A program made the position numbers and the translations under genes. Below the pieces are notes generated by a model. The model searched no databases. It saw only the letters and a list, made by a program, of their open reading frames with translations, and was not told where the DNA came from. From an uncultured Chitinophagales bacterium (GTDB lineage: Bacteria > Bacteroidota > Bacteroidia > Chitinophagales > UBA2359), in the NCBI GenBank assembly GCA_937927195.1, contig CALBCY010000170.1:1-64000 (forward strand): a stretch of DNA of 64,000 nucleotides. Reading direction: 5' to 3'. Shown one piece after another: positions 9,571 to 18,138 of the stretch; position 1 is the first letter of the stretch; each line of letters starts with the position of its first letter.

Positions 9571-10272
9571 ATGATAGATAAATTTAGTGAAATAAAAATC
9601 GAATCTTCTGTAGATAAGATTATCCGTCAATTGAAGTCTCTTATCGTGAGTGGGGATTTAAATCCAGGTGATACTTTGCCTCCGGAAAGACTGCTGGCAG
9701 AAAAGCTTGGTGTAGGAAGATCTGCAATTCGTGATGCGATTAAAAAGTTAGAATTTTATGGAATAGTAAAAACTCTACCGCAATCAGGAACGGTGATAAA
9801 AGGCACGGGCTTAGTAGCATTGGAAGGCTTAATTATTGACATCCTCAATTTTGAAGAAACAGACTTTGCTTCATTGGTCGATACTAGAAATCTGCTTGAA
9901 ATAGAATCGGCTGGTAGGGCAGCTAACAGAAGGACCGAACAAGATATCTCAATGATTAAAGAGGCTTTAGAGGCCTTTGAATATAAAATAGCTGAAGGGG
10001 ATTCTGCGGAAGAAGAGGATTTTCTTTTACACCTTCAAATAGCCGAAGTCAGTGGTAATTCAGTATTGAAGACACTCATGCGCATCATTACCCCAGATAT
10101 ATTGAAAAACTTTAAAAAGAGGCATTTCAGCAAAGAAGAACGCAACAATGCTATATTGACTGAGCACCGAGAGATTGTCGATCAGATCATAGCCCAAAAT
10201 GCAAAGGGGGCAAGCGATGCCATGAGAAACCATCTCAAAGGTATTTCGGACTTATGTAACATGAGATTTTGA
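9571..10272 (+). CDS. GntR-family regulator, FadR subfamily (FCD domain)
   Basis: A 233-residue transcription factor. Residues about 10-75 form the GntR winged helix (LIVSGDLNPGDTLPPERLLA, then GVGRSAIRDAIKKLE). Residues about 85-225 form an all-helical FCD ligand-binding domain with the expected Asp and three His of the metal site (DFLLHLQIAEVSGN, EHREI and NHLKG). FCD regulators usually sense a small organic acid and control its catabolism or transport. No obvious target operon is adjacent: the next genes are divergent or unrelated. A candidate operator lies upstream at 9449-9475. Confidence 0.88.
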   Translation: MIDKFSEIKIESSVDKIIRQLKSLIVSGDLNPGDTLPPERLLAEKLGVGRSAIRDAIKKLEFYGIVKTLPQSGTVIKGTGLVALEGLIIDILNFEETDFASLVDTRNLLEIESAGRAANRRTEQDISMIKEALEAFEYKIAEGDSAEEEDFLLHLQIAEVSGNSVLKTLMRIITPDILKNFKKRHFSKEERNNAILTEHREIVDQIIAQNAKGASDAMRNHLKGISDLCNMRF

Positions 10273-10407
10273 GAGGACTTTGGATGGCGTGATGGGATAT
10301 TGGTCGGAGCGGGGAGGAAGGATTTAGTTTTTTTTTACAGCGCATAAGTTGATTCAGCTGAATCAAGAATCCATCTTATAGTTTGAGCAATTGGAACTCT
10401 TGTCTTC

Positions 10408-10782
10408 TTATTTAAATCTATACAAAGCATATCCAATTAATAAAATAAATATCCCTATTACATCAATCTTCATTACTTTATTCAGTTCTGAATTTATTTC
10501 ACCATTGCTGAGTATTAAAAGTATTACAAAGGAGACCATACTGATGAGACCAATACATACGGCCATTGAGTAATTTTTTTTGCTAATCGAGGAGTATATT
10601 ATTAATCCTCCGATAATCCCAAACAAGACTGCTCTGTGTCTCAGAAGGAGTTCGTAGTTTTGGTTTGGTATTTCAATTCCATAAGATTCTGAAATCTTGT
10701 TTGGAAGAAATGCCAATACGGATGGAGCAATGTTAATTAGGCCGACAATGAACAAACAAACTCTAAATATTTTTTCCTTCAT
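10408..10782 (-). CDS. Hypothetical four-helix membrane protein
   Basis: A 124-residue protein with four membrane helices (about residues 5-25, 46-65, 72-92 and 104-122). A conserved-looking soluble loop lies after the first helix (YGIEIPNQNYELLLRHRA), and its Leu-Leu-Arg-His-Arg motif starts helix two. It looks like a real family of small membrane proteins, but I cannot assign a function. It sits alone on the minus strand, 66 bases downstream of the META-domain lipoprotein. Confidence 0.55.
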   Translation of the reverse strand: MKEKIFRVCLFIVGLINIAPSVLAFLPNKISESYGIEIPNQNYELLLRHRAVLFGIIGGLIIYSSISKKNYSMAVCIGLISMVSFVILLILSNGEINSELNKVMKIDVIGIFILLIGYALYRFK

Positions 10783-10847
10783 CGAATTGTATTTTTGATC
10801 CTACTAAAAAGTACCAATATGTTTGAGAATTATAGCATCAAAAATGT

Positions 10848-11612
10848 TTAGAAGTAAATGGCTTCGAAGCTGGCTAAGCTTTTTTCTTTTCCCTCAAGAA
10901 GTTGGAGTCTGTCACCATCAATTTTATAATTGTCAGTTGAATAAAAGACATTCAAAAAAGCATCTTCCTTTACTTTTAGGTCAGCGCAAGCATTTAATGT
11001 TGTTATCCTGGTTTCATTGAACTCGATGCGATTGCCATTCGTCAATTTAAATGTTCCAATGAAATGATTACAGCCTCCAAATCCTGCAAGGCTTCCATCA
11101 CTTCTTAGTATGAAATTTTGTTCTCTTTCTTGATCGACGCTCATTTCAACCTCTTCACCGTTCAATGTTTTTAGTTTCCAGTACTTGTTTACTATTTCCT
11201 CGGTTGTCATTTCACGAAAAATCGCCAAGGCTGATTTGCTACCAATATTGAGCATCAATTTTCCATCGTCTATCGTGAAACCATCACTTGAGTTTAATAT
11301 TTCTAAAACGCGTCTTTCCAATTTCATATCCCGACAAGCCATCCGGGTTGTAGACAATTGATTGAACTTTATTTGGTTGCCATTTTCAATAGTATAAGAT
11401 CCCATGAGTCGATTGCAACCTGCAAAACCATTGACTTTATTGTCATTGTTTAGCTCAATATAGACTGGTTGTTTTGCTCTTATCTCATTGCCATCTAAAA
11501 CGCTGAGCTCCCATTTTTTCTGGATGTCGTTTTTGTCCATTTCCTTCACTTTGTTCGTGGTTCCACAACTTACTAAAAGGCTTGCGAGTATTAAGTTGAT
11601 AAAAAATTTCAT
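10848..11612 (-). CDS. Lipoprotein with two META (HslJ-like) domains
   Basis: 254 residues beginning with a lipoprotein signal (LASLLVSC, Cys at residue 16). Two tandem META domains follow (about residues 30-130 and 140-245). Each starts with a W-x-L-x-x-x-x-G-x-x pattern and carries a G-F-G/A-G-C-N turn (GFAGCNRLMGSY and GFGGCNHFIGTF), then a Cys (ACRD and ACAD). META/HslJ proteins are envelope proteins of poorly known function. Its ATG overlaps the stop of the upstream phosphodiesterase by four bases (ATGA), so the two are translationally coupled. Confidence 0.85.
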   Translation of the reverse strand: MKFFINLILASLLVSCGTTNKVKEMDKNDIQKKWELSVLDGNEIRAKQPVYIELNNDNKVNGFAGCNRLMGSYTIENGNQIKFNQLSTTRMACRDMKLERRVLEILNSSDGFTIDDGKLMLNIGSKSALAIFREMTTEEIVNKYWKLKTLNGEEVEMSVDQEREQNFILRSDGSLAGFGGCNHFIGTFKLTNGNRIEFNETRITTLNACADLKVKEDAFLNVFYSTDNYKIDGDRLQLLEGKEKSLASFEAIYF

Positions 11613-12481
11613 TTCGATATTTTAAAGATTACCTCAATGGGCATGTGATCAGACAAATCGTTTCTATCCTTTTTCCATTCATATTTAAGATTGGGAACTC
11701 CAGTTTCAAAATCCGAGACTTGGTCATTGGGACAGTACAACATTCCAAGATCTAAAACGTGTGATCCATCTGTTTTTCGGAAAGTTTCACTTGGCCAAGT
11801 AATGGTAGTTGGCATTGTTTTAGGATGCGTGATTTTAAGCAAGTCCGTCAAAGAAAAATTGTCAAAAGCTGAACCAGCTTCCATGTTCCAATCTCCAGCA
11901 AACAAAACAGTCTTTTTTTGATCGATAAACGGTTCGACTAGTTCTTCTTGGATTTGTAAACTTTGCCCCTTACGAACGGCAGTTTCTCCTATGCCATCAG
12001 CTGACTGAAAGTGGGTATTAATAAAATGCAAATTCTTTATCCCATCCATTTCAAAAAGAATGGCACCCTTAGATACATATTTCTCCAAACCTATCTTGTC
12101 TTTAAACTTTATTTCCTTTATTTTATTGATCGGTCGTTTGCTTAGTATCCAAAGTCCTTTCGTTGATTCAGCTGATTTTTCTTTATCGCCCTCACCAATT
12201 TGAAATGGATATTGCTCTTTTAATCCTTTCAATATAATTTTACGAAAGCCCTTATGATATGCTTCTTGAAAACAGATTACATCGTACTTTCCATTTTTCA
12301 AAACTTCTACCATTCCTTTGGCTCGTTTTTTTTGATGCGTAAAAATTGGAAAAGCTGGAAGCATATAAGCATTCCATGAAAGCAATTTTATTTCGCTGGT
12401 ATCTAAATCTTGAGAAGCGGCATTGTTGCTTGTAAAAAGAATGATTATAGAAATGAAAGTATAAATGAATAGGATTCGCAT
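11609..12481 (-). CDS. Exported endonuclease/exonuclease/phosphatase-family protein, sphingomyelinase-like
   Basis: A 290-residue protein with an N-terminal signal peptide (about residues 1-23, ending AASQ). It has the full set of EEP superfamily motifs: LLSWNAYMLP with the metal-site Asn, CFQEA with the metal-binding Glu, INTHFQ, AGDWNM, and the C-terminal SDHMPIEV with the catalytic Asp-His. The opening motif and length match neutral sphingomyelinase/phospholipase C-like members better than DNA repair nucleases, so it may hydrolyse a phosphodiester in lipids outside the cytoplasm. It overlaps the META lipoprotein gene by four bases. Confidence 0.85.
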   Translation of the reverse strand: MRILFIYTFISIIILFTSNNAASQDLDTSEIKLLSWNAYMLPAFPIFTHQKKRAKGMVEVLKNGKYDVICFQEAYHKGFRKIILKGLKEQYPFQIGEGDKEKSAESTKGLWILSKRPINKIKEIKFKDKIGLEKYVSKGAILFEMDGIKNLHFINTHFQSADGIGETAVRKGQSLQIQEELVEPFIDQKKTVLFAGDWNMEAGSAFDNFSLTDLLKITHPKTMPTTITWPSETFRKTDGSHVLDLGMLYCPNDQVSDFETGVPNLKYEWKKDRNDLSDHMPIEVIFKISK

Positions 12482-12879
12482 GTTTGATTTTTATAAAATG
12501 TCTATCTAGAGTTTGAAACAAAGATAAGATTACATTTTATGAAAATGCTAAATTTAATTCTACAGTCCTTGGAATTGGCTTTTATCAATTTGAAAGCCCT
12601 TTAATTTTAGTATGACTGTGTCTGATAAAATACTGAAAATGTGAAGTTTGCAATGTTTGTTTACAACCAGACTTTAGATAATATATTTTAGAATCGACTG
12701 TCCAAGAATTACAGATAGAATGGCTTGTTTAGAATGGCATGTTTTTTTTAAATCTAAGGTCATGGTTTTCCTGTGCTGTTATCTCAGGTCATAAGACCAA
12801 AAGAAAGCAAATACCCAAAAGAAAGCATCCAAAACCAAAAGAAATCAAATAAGACCGAAAGAGCCTTGTTTTTGTTTTG
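12482..12879. other. Gap with degenerate GACCAAAAG repeats
   Basis: About 300 bases without any gene signal, followed at 12790-12863 by about four degenerate units of a repeat based on CATAAGACCAAAAGAAAG, on the plus strand. The repeats end 17 bases before the stop of the TonB receptor gene and are listed separately. Confidence 0.5.
12790..12863 (+). repeat. Degenerate array of CATAAGACCAAAAGAAAG
   Basis: About four imperfect units of 18-20 bp: CATAAGACCAAAAGAAAG, CAAATACCCAAAAGAAAG, CATCCAAAACCAAAAGAAAT, CAAATAAGACCGAAAGAG. The same word occurs in inverted orientation in the cleaner array at 17862-17965 and as the terminator stem at 9225-9257. Confidence 0.6.
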
Positions 12880-15243
12880 TTAAAATGAAATTTTGTAGCT
12901 CAAATTTGGGATGACAATCACTTCACTTGTTTCATCAATTTTCTTAGTTTGAAGGTTGTATTTAAATCCTTGGAAATCTCCGTAGCCAGTTGCATTCAAT
13001 ATTTTCAAAGCAAATTCATGTGTGGTTTTTTCTTTGTTGATCTTATAATTGCTGGAAAAATGAAGAATAAAGTTTGGGTCGAATTGTGATGAAAAGGCAT
13101 TGTCGTAATCAAGGCTGACACTTTGATTGCTGATTGATTCTTCTAAACTATATGGGACATATCGATCTCCACCTTGAGAAGTCATTCTAATATTTACTCC
13201 AAATACATTCTGATTGTTTTTTCCTATATACCATTCCTTGCCAGCTAGGAAGTTCACGATGTATTTTTTATTGTATCGTGTATTCCGCCAAACATTGTCA
13301 CCTCCTAAATATTTGGAATCAAACAAGGAGGCGGTTGTTATGAAATAGAAGCCTTTGGATAAGAATTTTTCAAGCGTGAAATCTATACCATAATTTCTCC
13401 CTTTGCCTGTGTTTTGAAACTTGTCATTGATGAACCAGTCATCATCGCTTTTTTGATTGATGAAAGAGTAATAAGTATTTTCAATGACGGGTACATCAAA
13501 CAGACTTTGGTAATAGGGTTCTACTTTCAACAATAAATGGTCTGATAATTTTACAGAATAACTCAGAACAAAATGATGTGATTTCGTGAAATCCATTTCT
13601 TTGTTGTTATACGTTCCGGTAATTTCATCCTTAGTGAAAAAATAATTCAACATTTCTAAACGACTGTGTAAGCCATAAGCAAAACCCAATTCTTGAGAAG
13701 AGTTTAAATCCCATTTCATGGCCAACCTCGGTTCAATTGTATAGTTGTTGTTTAGCGTAAACAATTGAGCATTGATTCCAAGGTTGATGGTAAAAGCATC
13801 ACTCAATCTGAAATTAGAACTACTGAATGCCGCAAGTAAGAAACTGTTGCCATTTTCATCGACCAATGTTTCTATATCTGAATTGGAATCCACATTAGAA
13901 TCTGAGCGAATTTGAAGAAGCGTTTTGTAGTCCAAGCTGGTAGCCAAAAGACCTGTTCGGTTTTTGTGTTTTTTATTGAATTTAGTATTTAAAGTTGATT
14001 TTACCAGGTAAGTAGAATTAGTGGTCAATACATTGCTCTTGGCTTGCAAAAGCGAAGAATTGTCTAATTGCTTAACGGTCCAATCAGTATGGTTCGTAGT
14101 AAATCCTAAAGTAGTCTGCAAGTTGGTTCGCTTGTTTAAAATTAGCTTATTGTTGATTCCTCCTGCAAACATATACTGGTCGGCAACATATCTTTCTCCA
14201 TCTGTTTTGTACGCCCATTTTGTCGTGTCTGGTTCTTCTGAAACTATTATTTCATCCAATAGACCAATTCCCCAAACTGAAAATACTCCTGCCTTTTTAG
14301 TTGGAAAGTTAAACTTAAAAGAGGCATCTTGATATTTTATCCCTTCTTCTGCTCCCGTTATTTGACCAACCAAACCAAAGGTTGAATACCGATAATTAAA
14401 AAGATAGGAGGCGTCTTTTCCTTTTTTGAATGGCCCCTCAGAACCCAAGTCAATCCCCAATGCTCCCAATTGTAAAGTATGCTCCCGCTCCTTGTTGTTC
14501 CCCTTCCGCATTTTAATATCAAAGACAGCAGATAAAGCATTGTTGTACTGAGAAGGAAATGCCCCTGTTAGAAAATCTGAATTTGACAACAACTGACTGC
14601 TTAGGGCAGTCAAAGCGCCTCCTCCAAAGCTTGCCAAATTTGCGAAGTGGTTCGGATTGGGAATCTCTATTCCTTCCATTTTCCATTGCAATGATTTAGG
14701 AGCATTGCCTCTTACAACAATTCCATTGTTATTGACACCACTTGATACACCAGCAAAAGAACTTGCCAATCGAGCAGGATCATCAAAGCCTCCTGCATAA
14801 CGATTCGCTTCTTCCACGCTTAGCATTCGAGCGCTTATTAATGCCATAGAATTTTGTGCATGTTCTTTGTCAATATTGGGTTTGACCACAACTTCGTCTA
14901 AGGTGTTTACGGATTCTTGAAGCGTAATTTCTAAATAAGTCGTCTTTGACGAACTTACTTCAATGTCTTTTTTTATAGAACTTTCATAACCAATAAAAGA
15001 GGCTTGAATGTCATAGCGACCGAGGGGAATATCTTCGATTGTGAACTTTCCATTTTCATCTGAGGTCGTTCCTAAGACAGGATTGGTGTTCAATAAATAT
15101 ACATTTGAGAAAGGAACTGGCAGGCTGGAATCTTGATCCAATACAATTCCATTGATGCTTTGCGATGCTGCAATGCTAGAAAAAACTACTAGGCAAAGTA
15201 GGATGGTCAACAATTTTCTTAAAGTCATTTTTTTGTTTTTCAT
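12880..15243 (-). CDS. TonB-dependent receptor with carboxypeptidase-like N-domain
   Basis: A 787-residue outer-membrane receptor when started at the ATG at 15243, which gives a standard signal peptide (FSSIAASQS). The frame is open upstream to 15333, but those extra residues do not look like a secreted N-terminus. Order: signal peptide, CarboxypepD_reg-like domain (INGIVLDQDSSLPVPFSNVY, then GTTSDENGKFTIEDIPLG), TonB plug domain (DEVVVKP at its start and GIVVRGNAPKSLQWKMEGIE), and a beta-barrel ending in Phe (NLSYKISF). No SusD partner is adjacent, so it is not a standard glycan-importing Sus pair. Substrate unknown. An AraC-type regulator lies just upstream on the same strand. Confidence 0.88.
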   Translation of the reverse strand: MKNKKMTLRKLLTILLCLVVFSSIAASQSINGIVLDQDSSLPVPFSNVYLLNTNPVLGTTSDENGKFTIEDIPLGRYDIQASFIGYESSIKKDIEVSSSKTTYLEITLQESVNTLDEVVVKPNIDKEHAQNSMALISARMLSVEEANRYAGGFDDPARLASSFAGVSSGVNNNGIVVRGNAPKSLQWKMEGIEIPNPNHFANLASFGGGALTALSSQLLSNSDFLTGAFPSQYNNALSAVFDIKMRKGNNKEREHTLQLGALGIDLGSEGPFKKGKDASYLFNYRYSTFGLVGQITGAEEGIKYQDASFKFNFPTKKAGVFSVWGIGLLDEIIVSEEPDTTKWAYKTDGERYVADQYMFAGGINNKLILNKRTNLQTTLGFTTNHTDWTVKQLDNSSLLQAKSNVLTTNSTYLVKSTLNTKFNKKHKNRTGLLATSLDYKTLLQIRSDSNVDSNSDIETLVDENGNSFLLAAFSSSNFRLSDAFTINLGINAQLFTLNNNYTIEPRLAMKWDLNSSQELGFAYGLHSRLEMLNYFFTKDEITGTYNNKEMDFTKSHHFVLSYSVKLSDHLLLKVEPYYQSLFDVPVIENTYYSFINQKSDDDWFINDKFQNTGKGRNYGIDFTLEKFLSKGFYFITTASLFDSKYLGGDNVWRNTRYNKKYIVNFLAGKEWYIGKNNQNVFGVNIRMTSQGGDRYVPYSLEESISNQSVSLDYDNAFSSQFDPNFILHFSSNYKINKEKTTHEFALKILNATGYGDFQGFKYNLQTKKIDETSEVIVIPNLSYKISF

Positions 15244-15367
15244 GCTGATTAATGAACCAAAGTTCAGCGATAAAAAACACAATGACTTAGCAAATCTTGC
15301 TATCCTTGGTTTATGTTGAGAAATTAAGGACATTTCATTCCAAATGATCCTTGCTTGGCAATCCTTA

Positions 15368-16207
15368 TTATGCTCGTTTTATTTTCATCAGGATTTCTCT
15401 TTTGGTCTTCCTGTAATCAAAGGGGATTTTCTTGTTTGCATTGATTTTTTCATATCCAATTAAAGAATCAATGACGTATCCCTTATTGATGATTTGATTA
15501 TTCTTTGCAACTAATTTTTCTTTTAAATGATCGAAATTTCCTTGAATAATCATGGTGGTATAATAGCCAGCGGGAATGGTTAAAACGGTATTGTCTTTTT
15601 CAGAAAGTGAAGTTTCTAAGCCGATAAAATACCTGCATTTTTCAAGAGGAACATGAAATGGAACATCCATAAATACTCCAAATAGAATTTGGTTTGAGGA
15701 TGTGGAATTTATGATTTTTTGATATCCTTGATTCAGTCTTTTTTCTATGAGTGATACTTTTTTAACGACTATGTTTTTCTTTGTAAGGTACTGAATCTGG
15801 ATCGGCTTTGTTTTTTCTAACTTTATGTTTTCAGGCTCTAAATCAGAATTAAGTTTGTGCTGGGAAGGTGTAATTCCATAATATTTTTTAAAAGCTCTGC
15901 TAAAAATTCCAGGGGAAGAATATCCACTCTCGAAAGCAACATCAATCAATGACCAATTTGGAAATATTTTTATTAGGTGTGAAGCATGTTGCATTCTTAT
16001 GTTCTCCAAATAGTTTTGTGGCGTACAGTTATTTTCTTCGACAAATTTTCTATGGAAATGAAATGGGGAAACACCTGCCACCTTTGCAATTTCTTCCAAA
16101 GTGATTTTCTTTCTAAAATGTTTAGAAAGGTACAGGATTGCTTTTTCTGAGTATTGGTTCATTCTATCATGTTGGTTGGCCTCTGCTTTCCCATGCAAAC
16201 ATTTCAA
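15368..16207 (-). CDS. AraC-family regulator with C-terminal GyrI-like effector domain
   Basis: 279 residues. The AraC DNA-binding domain is at the N-terminus (about residues 20-115, two helix-turn-helix units: ITLEEIAKVAGVSPFHFHRK and SLIDVAFESGYSSPGIFSRAFKKYYG). It is followed by a GyrI/Rob-like effector-binding domain (about 130-278). This order is typical of Rob/SoxS-like sensors of small hydrophobic or cationic molecules. An alternative start at 16162 (MNQYSEK) would fit the family's usual N-terminus better. Its position between the receptor and a serine hydrolase suggests local control, which is inference. Confidence 0.82.
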   Translation of the reverse strand: MKCLHGKAEANQHDRMNQYSEKAILYLSKHFRKKITLEEIAKVAGVSPFHFHRKFVEENNCTPQNYLENIRMQHASHLIKIFPNWSLIDVAFESGYSSPGIFSRAFKKYYGITPSQHKLNSDLEPENIKLEKTKPIQIQYLTKKNIVVKKVSLIEKRLNQGYQKIINSTSSNQILFGVFMDVPFHVPLEKCRYFIGLETSLSEKDNTVLTIPAGYYTTMIIQGNFDHLKEKLVAKNNQIINKGYVIDSLIGYEKINANKKIPFDYRKTKREILMKIKRA

Positions 16208-16303
16208 GCCAAAGAATGTAGAAGTGAATCAAGGCTATGAGTCCGATTAATATATTTGCTGCTGTTAACATCTTTCTATTTTGTTTTACTTGAAATAGAA
16301 CAG

Positions 16304-17797
16304 CTATTTCTTCGGTGCATGCATCATGAGTTTTATGGCTTCCAAGGCGTTCTTGGCTGAAATGTTGTTGGGATTGATCTTCAATGATTTTTTATACAAT
16401 TCTTCTGATTCCAAAAACTTTCCTTGTTTAAAACGCAATTCTCCCATGCTGTCATAAACATTCCACGATTCAGGATAAAGAGCTATGTTCAATTTGAAAA
16501 TTTCATCCGCTTCCAAAAACCTTTCAGCTTCCATTAACCGGTAAGCAACAGCATTGATGTCAAATTCTTCAAAGGTGAATTGTTGTTCGAAAACTTCAAT
16601 GTTGTTTGAGATAGAATCGCTTAGTTCTAATATAGTGTTTTCTCCACAAGCCTCAAAAAGAAGCTTTGACAATTTGGGTTTAATTTCTTTCACTTGTTCT
16701 TCAATCAATGCCGACCAAATTCTGTTTTTTATGGTTTGCAACTCTTGGCTGTAAGAATTGTCAAGTAGGATCACCACTTGTTTGGACGGAATTCTTCTGA
16801 GAATGAAAGCGTGATATCCTTTTATCATTCCACCGTGAAAATGGCGTTCATATATTTCACCCTCATCATCGAATCCTTTCTTTACATACCAACCGCAGGC
16901 ATAATCGTTTTTGACTGGAGTGAAAAGAATGGACTTCGAAGCATTCGATAACAATTGATTTGTGTACAATGCCTGGTTCCATTTGAATAAATTTTCCGCT
17001 GTAGAATAAATACCACCAGAAGAAAATAGGCTGCTTAACGAATAAGTCGGCATGGGGCTCAAACCGTCAATCGTGTTTAAAAATCCCTTCGCTACTTTAC
17101 TGTCAGCAGCATCGGAAGCATTAGAACTGTCAGGACCATATAGCCAAGCTTTTTCATAAGCGGTGTTGTGCATTTTTAGTGGATCAAATATCATTTCAGC
17201 CAAGAGCTCGCTATAAGTTTTATTGCATGTTTTTTGGGCTATTAGGCCCAAAATATAGTAAGCAGTATTGCTGTAACTCCAACTGCTTCCAGGTTCAAAC
17301 AACAATGGTCTTTTAATAAAGGCCAAGAATTCTGATTCTGAATAATCTTTGGAACGATCGAAATCGGGAAAGGAAGTATAATTGGCAAGTCCGGAAGTAT
17401 GAGTCAGCAATTGATGAATGGTAATGCGGTTGTATTCAGGATGATCAAACTCTGAAAGGTGTTTTGAAATGGCGTCGCTTATATTAATAAGTCCCTGTTC
17501 TTGAAGCAACAGTATTAATGCACTGGTAAACTGTTTAGTCAGGGAACCAATGTAAAATCGATCAGACCGCTCTAGCGGAGTTTGGCTTTTAAAATCAGCA
17601 ATTCCATAACTTTTGTGTAAAATTACAGCTCCCTCATCTGCGACCAGAGCAACTCCATTAAAAATTCCCTGATCGTAACATTGACTCAATAAACTGTCTA
17701 TTACAATTGCTTTTGGATTCTTGACCATCTGATTATTCTGACAATCTGAATGACTCCAAACACTTAAAAGAAATAATATTGTTAGACTTGTTCTCAT
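16304..17797 (-). CDS. Beta-lactamase-fold serine hydrolase with C-terminal TPR
   Basis: A 497-residue exported protein (signal peptide about residues 1-19). The class C beta-lactamase/DD-peptidase fold is shown by the S-x-x-K motif (GSLTKQFTS), the Y-x-N motif (YSNTAYYILG) and an H-x-G motif (HGGMIKGYHAF). A C-terminal extension of about 130 residues holds tetratricopeptide repeats (DSMGELRFKQGKFLESEELY, then NPNN). Members act on D-amino acid peptides, beta-lactams or esters; the substrate cannot be told from sequence. An array of GACCAAAAG repeats lies directly upstream of the start. Confidence 0.85.
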   Translation of the reverse strand: MRTSLTILFLLSVWSHSDCQNNQMVKNPKAIVIDSLLSQCYDQGIFNGVALVADEGAVILHKSYGIADFKSQTPLERSDRFYIGSLTKQFTSALILLLQEQGLINISDAISKHLSEFDHPEYNRITIHQLLTHTSGLANYTSFPDFDRSKDYSESEFLAFIKRPLLFEPGSSWSYSNTAYYILGLIAQKTCNKTYSELLAEMIFDPLKMHNTAYEKAWLYGPDSSNASDAADSKVAKGFLNTIDGLSPMPTYSLSSLFSSGGIYSTAENLFKWNQALYTNQLLSNASKSILFTPVKNDYACGWYVKKGFDDEGEIYERHFHGGMIKGYHAFILRRIPSKQVVILLDNSYSQELQTIKNRIWSALIEEQVKEIKPKLSKLLFEACGENTILELSDSISNNIEVFEQQFTFEEFDINAVAYRLMEAERFLEADEIFKLNIALYPESWNVYDSMGELRFKQGKFLESEELYKKSLKINPNNISAKNALEAIKLMMHAPKK

Positions 17798-17861
17798 TTC
17801 AAATTTTCCACAATTACATTGTTCTTTTGAGTACTGGACATTTTCTCAAATCAAAAAATAG

Positions 17862-17965
17862 CTTTTGGTCTTATGACGCTTACTTTTGGTCTTATGTGCA
17901 TTCTTTTGGTCTTATGTGCATTCTTTTGGTCTTATGACGCTTACTTTTGGTCTTATGACCAAAAG
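17862..17965 (-). repeat. Five-unit array of CTTTTGGTCTTATG, ending in a hairpin
   Basis: Five direct copies of CTTTTGGTCTTATG begin at 17862, 17883, 17903, 17923 and 17944 (periods 21, 20, 20, 21). The linkers alternate symmetrically: ACGCTTA, TGCATT, TGCATT, ACGCTTA. The last copy folds on itself as CTTTTGGTC-TTAT-GACCAAAAG (17944-17965), followed by a run of G. The array lies 65 bases upstream of the serine hydrolase start. A related hairpin follows at 18032. Confidence 0.8.
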
Positions 17966-18031
17966 GGGGGGGCTTTGTTTATGCCCCATAAATTAAGCAT
18001 TTTTGCTTCTTTTCATAAAAGTTCACCAGGT

Positions 18032-18053
18032 CCTTTGGTGATAACACCAAAGG
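18032..18053. repeat. Perfect 9-bp hairpin related to the array
   Basis: CCTTTGGTG-ATAA-CACCAAAGG is a perfect 9-bp stem with a 4-base loop. It has the same design as the hairpin at 17944-17965 (9-bp stem, 4-base A/T loop, CTTTGG core), with the inner and outer bases changed together so that pairing is kept. No T run follows, so it is not a classical terminator. Confidence 0.6.
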
Positions 18054-18138
18054 AAAGCAATGATTTGTATAGTACTCAAATTGTCCTTACTGATTTCCCA
18101 ATCACCAAGAAATTTTTCTGTTCACCTTTTTAATGCAT

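Noticed and set aside
17862-17965. CRISPR array
   Set aside because: The units are 20-21 bases apart with linkers of only 6-7 bases that repeat each other, so there is no room for spacers and no cas gene is near. It is a short tandem repeat.
12790-17965. Composite transposon bounded by the GACCAAAAG repeats
   Set aside because: No transposase or target duplication is visible, and the same repeat also serves as a terminator elsewhere. I only report the inverted arrangement.
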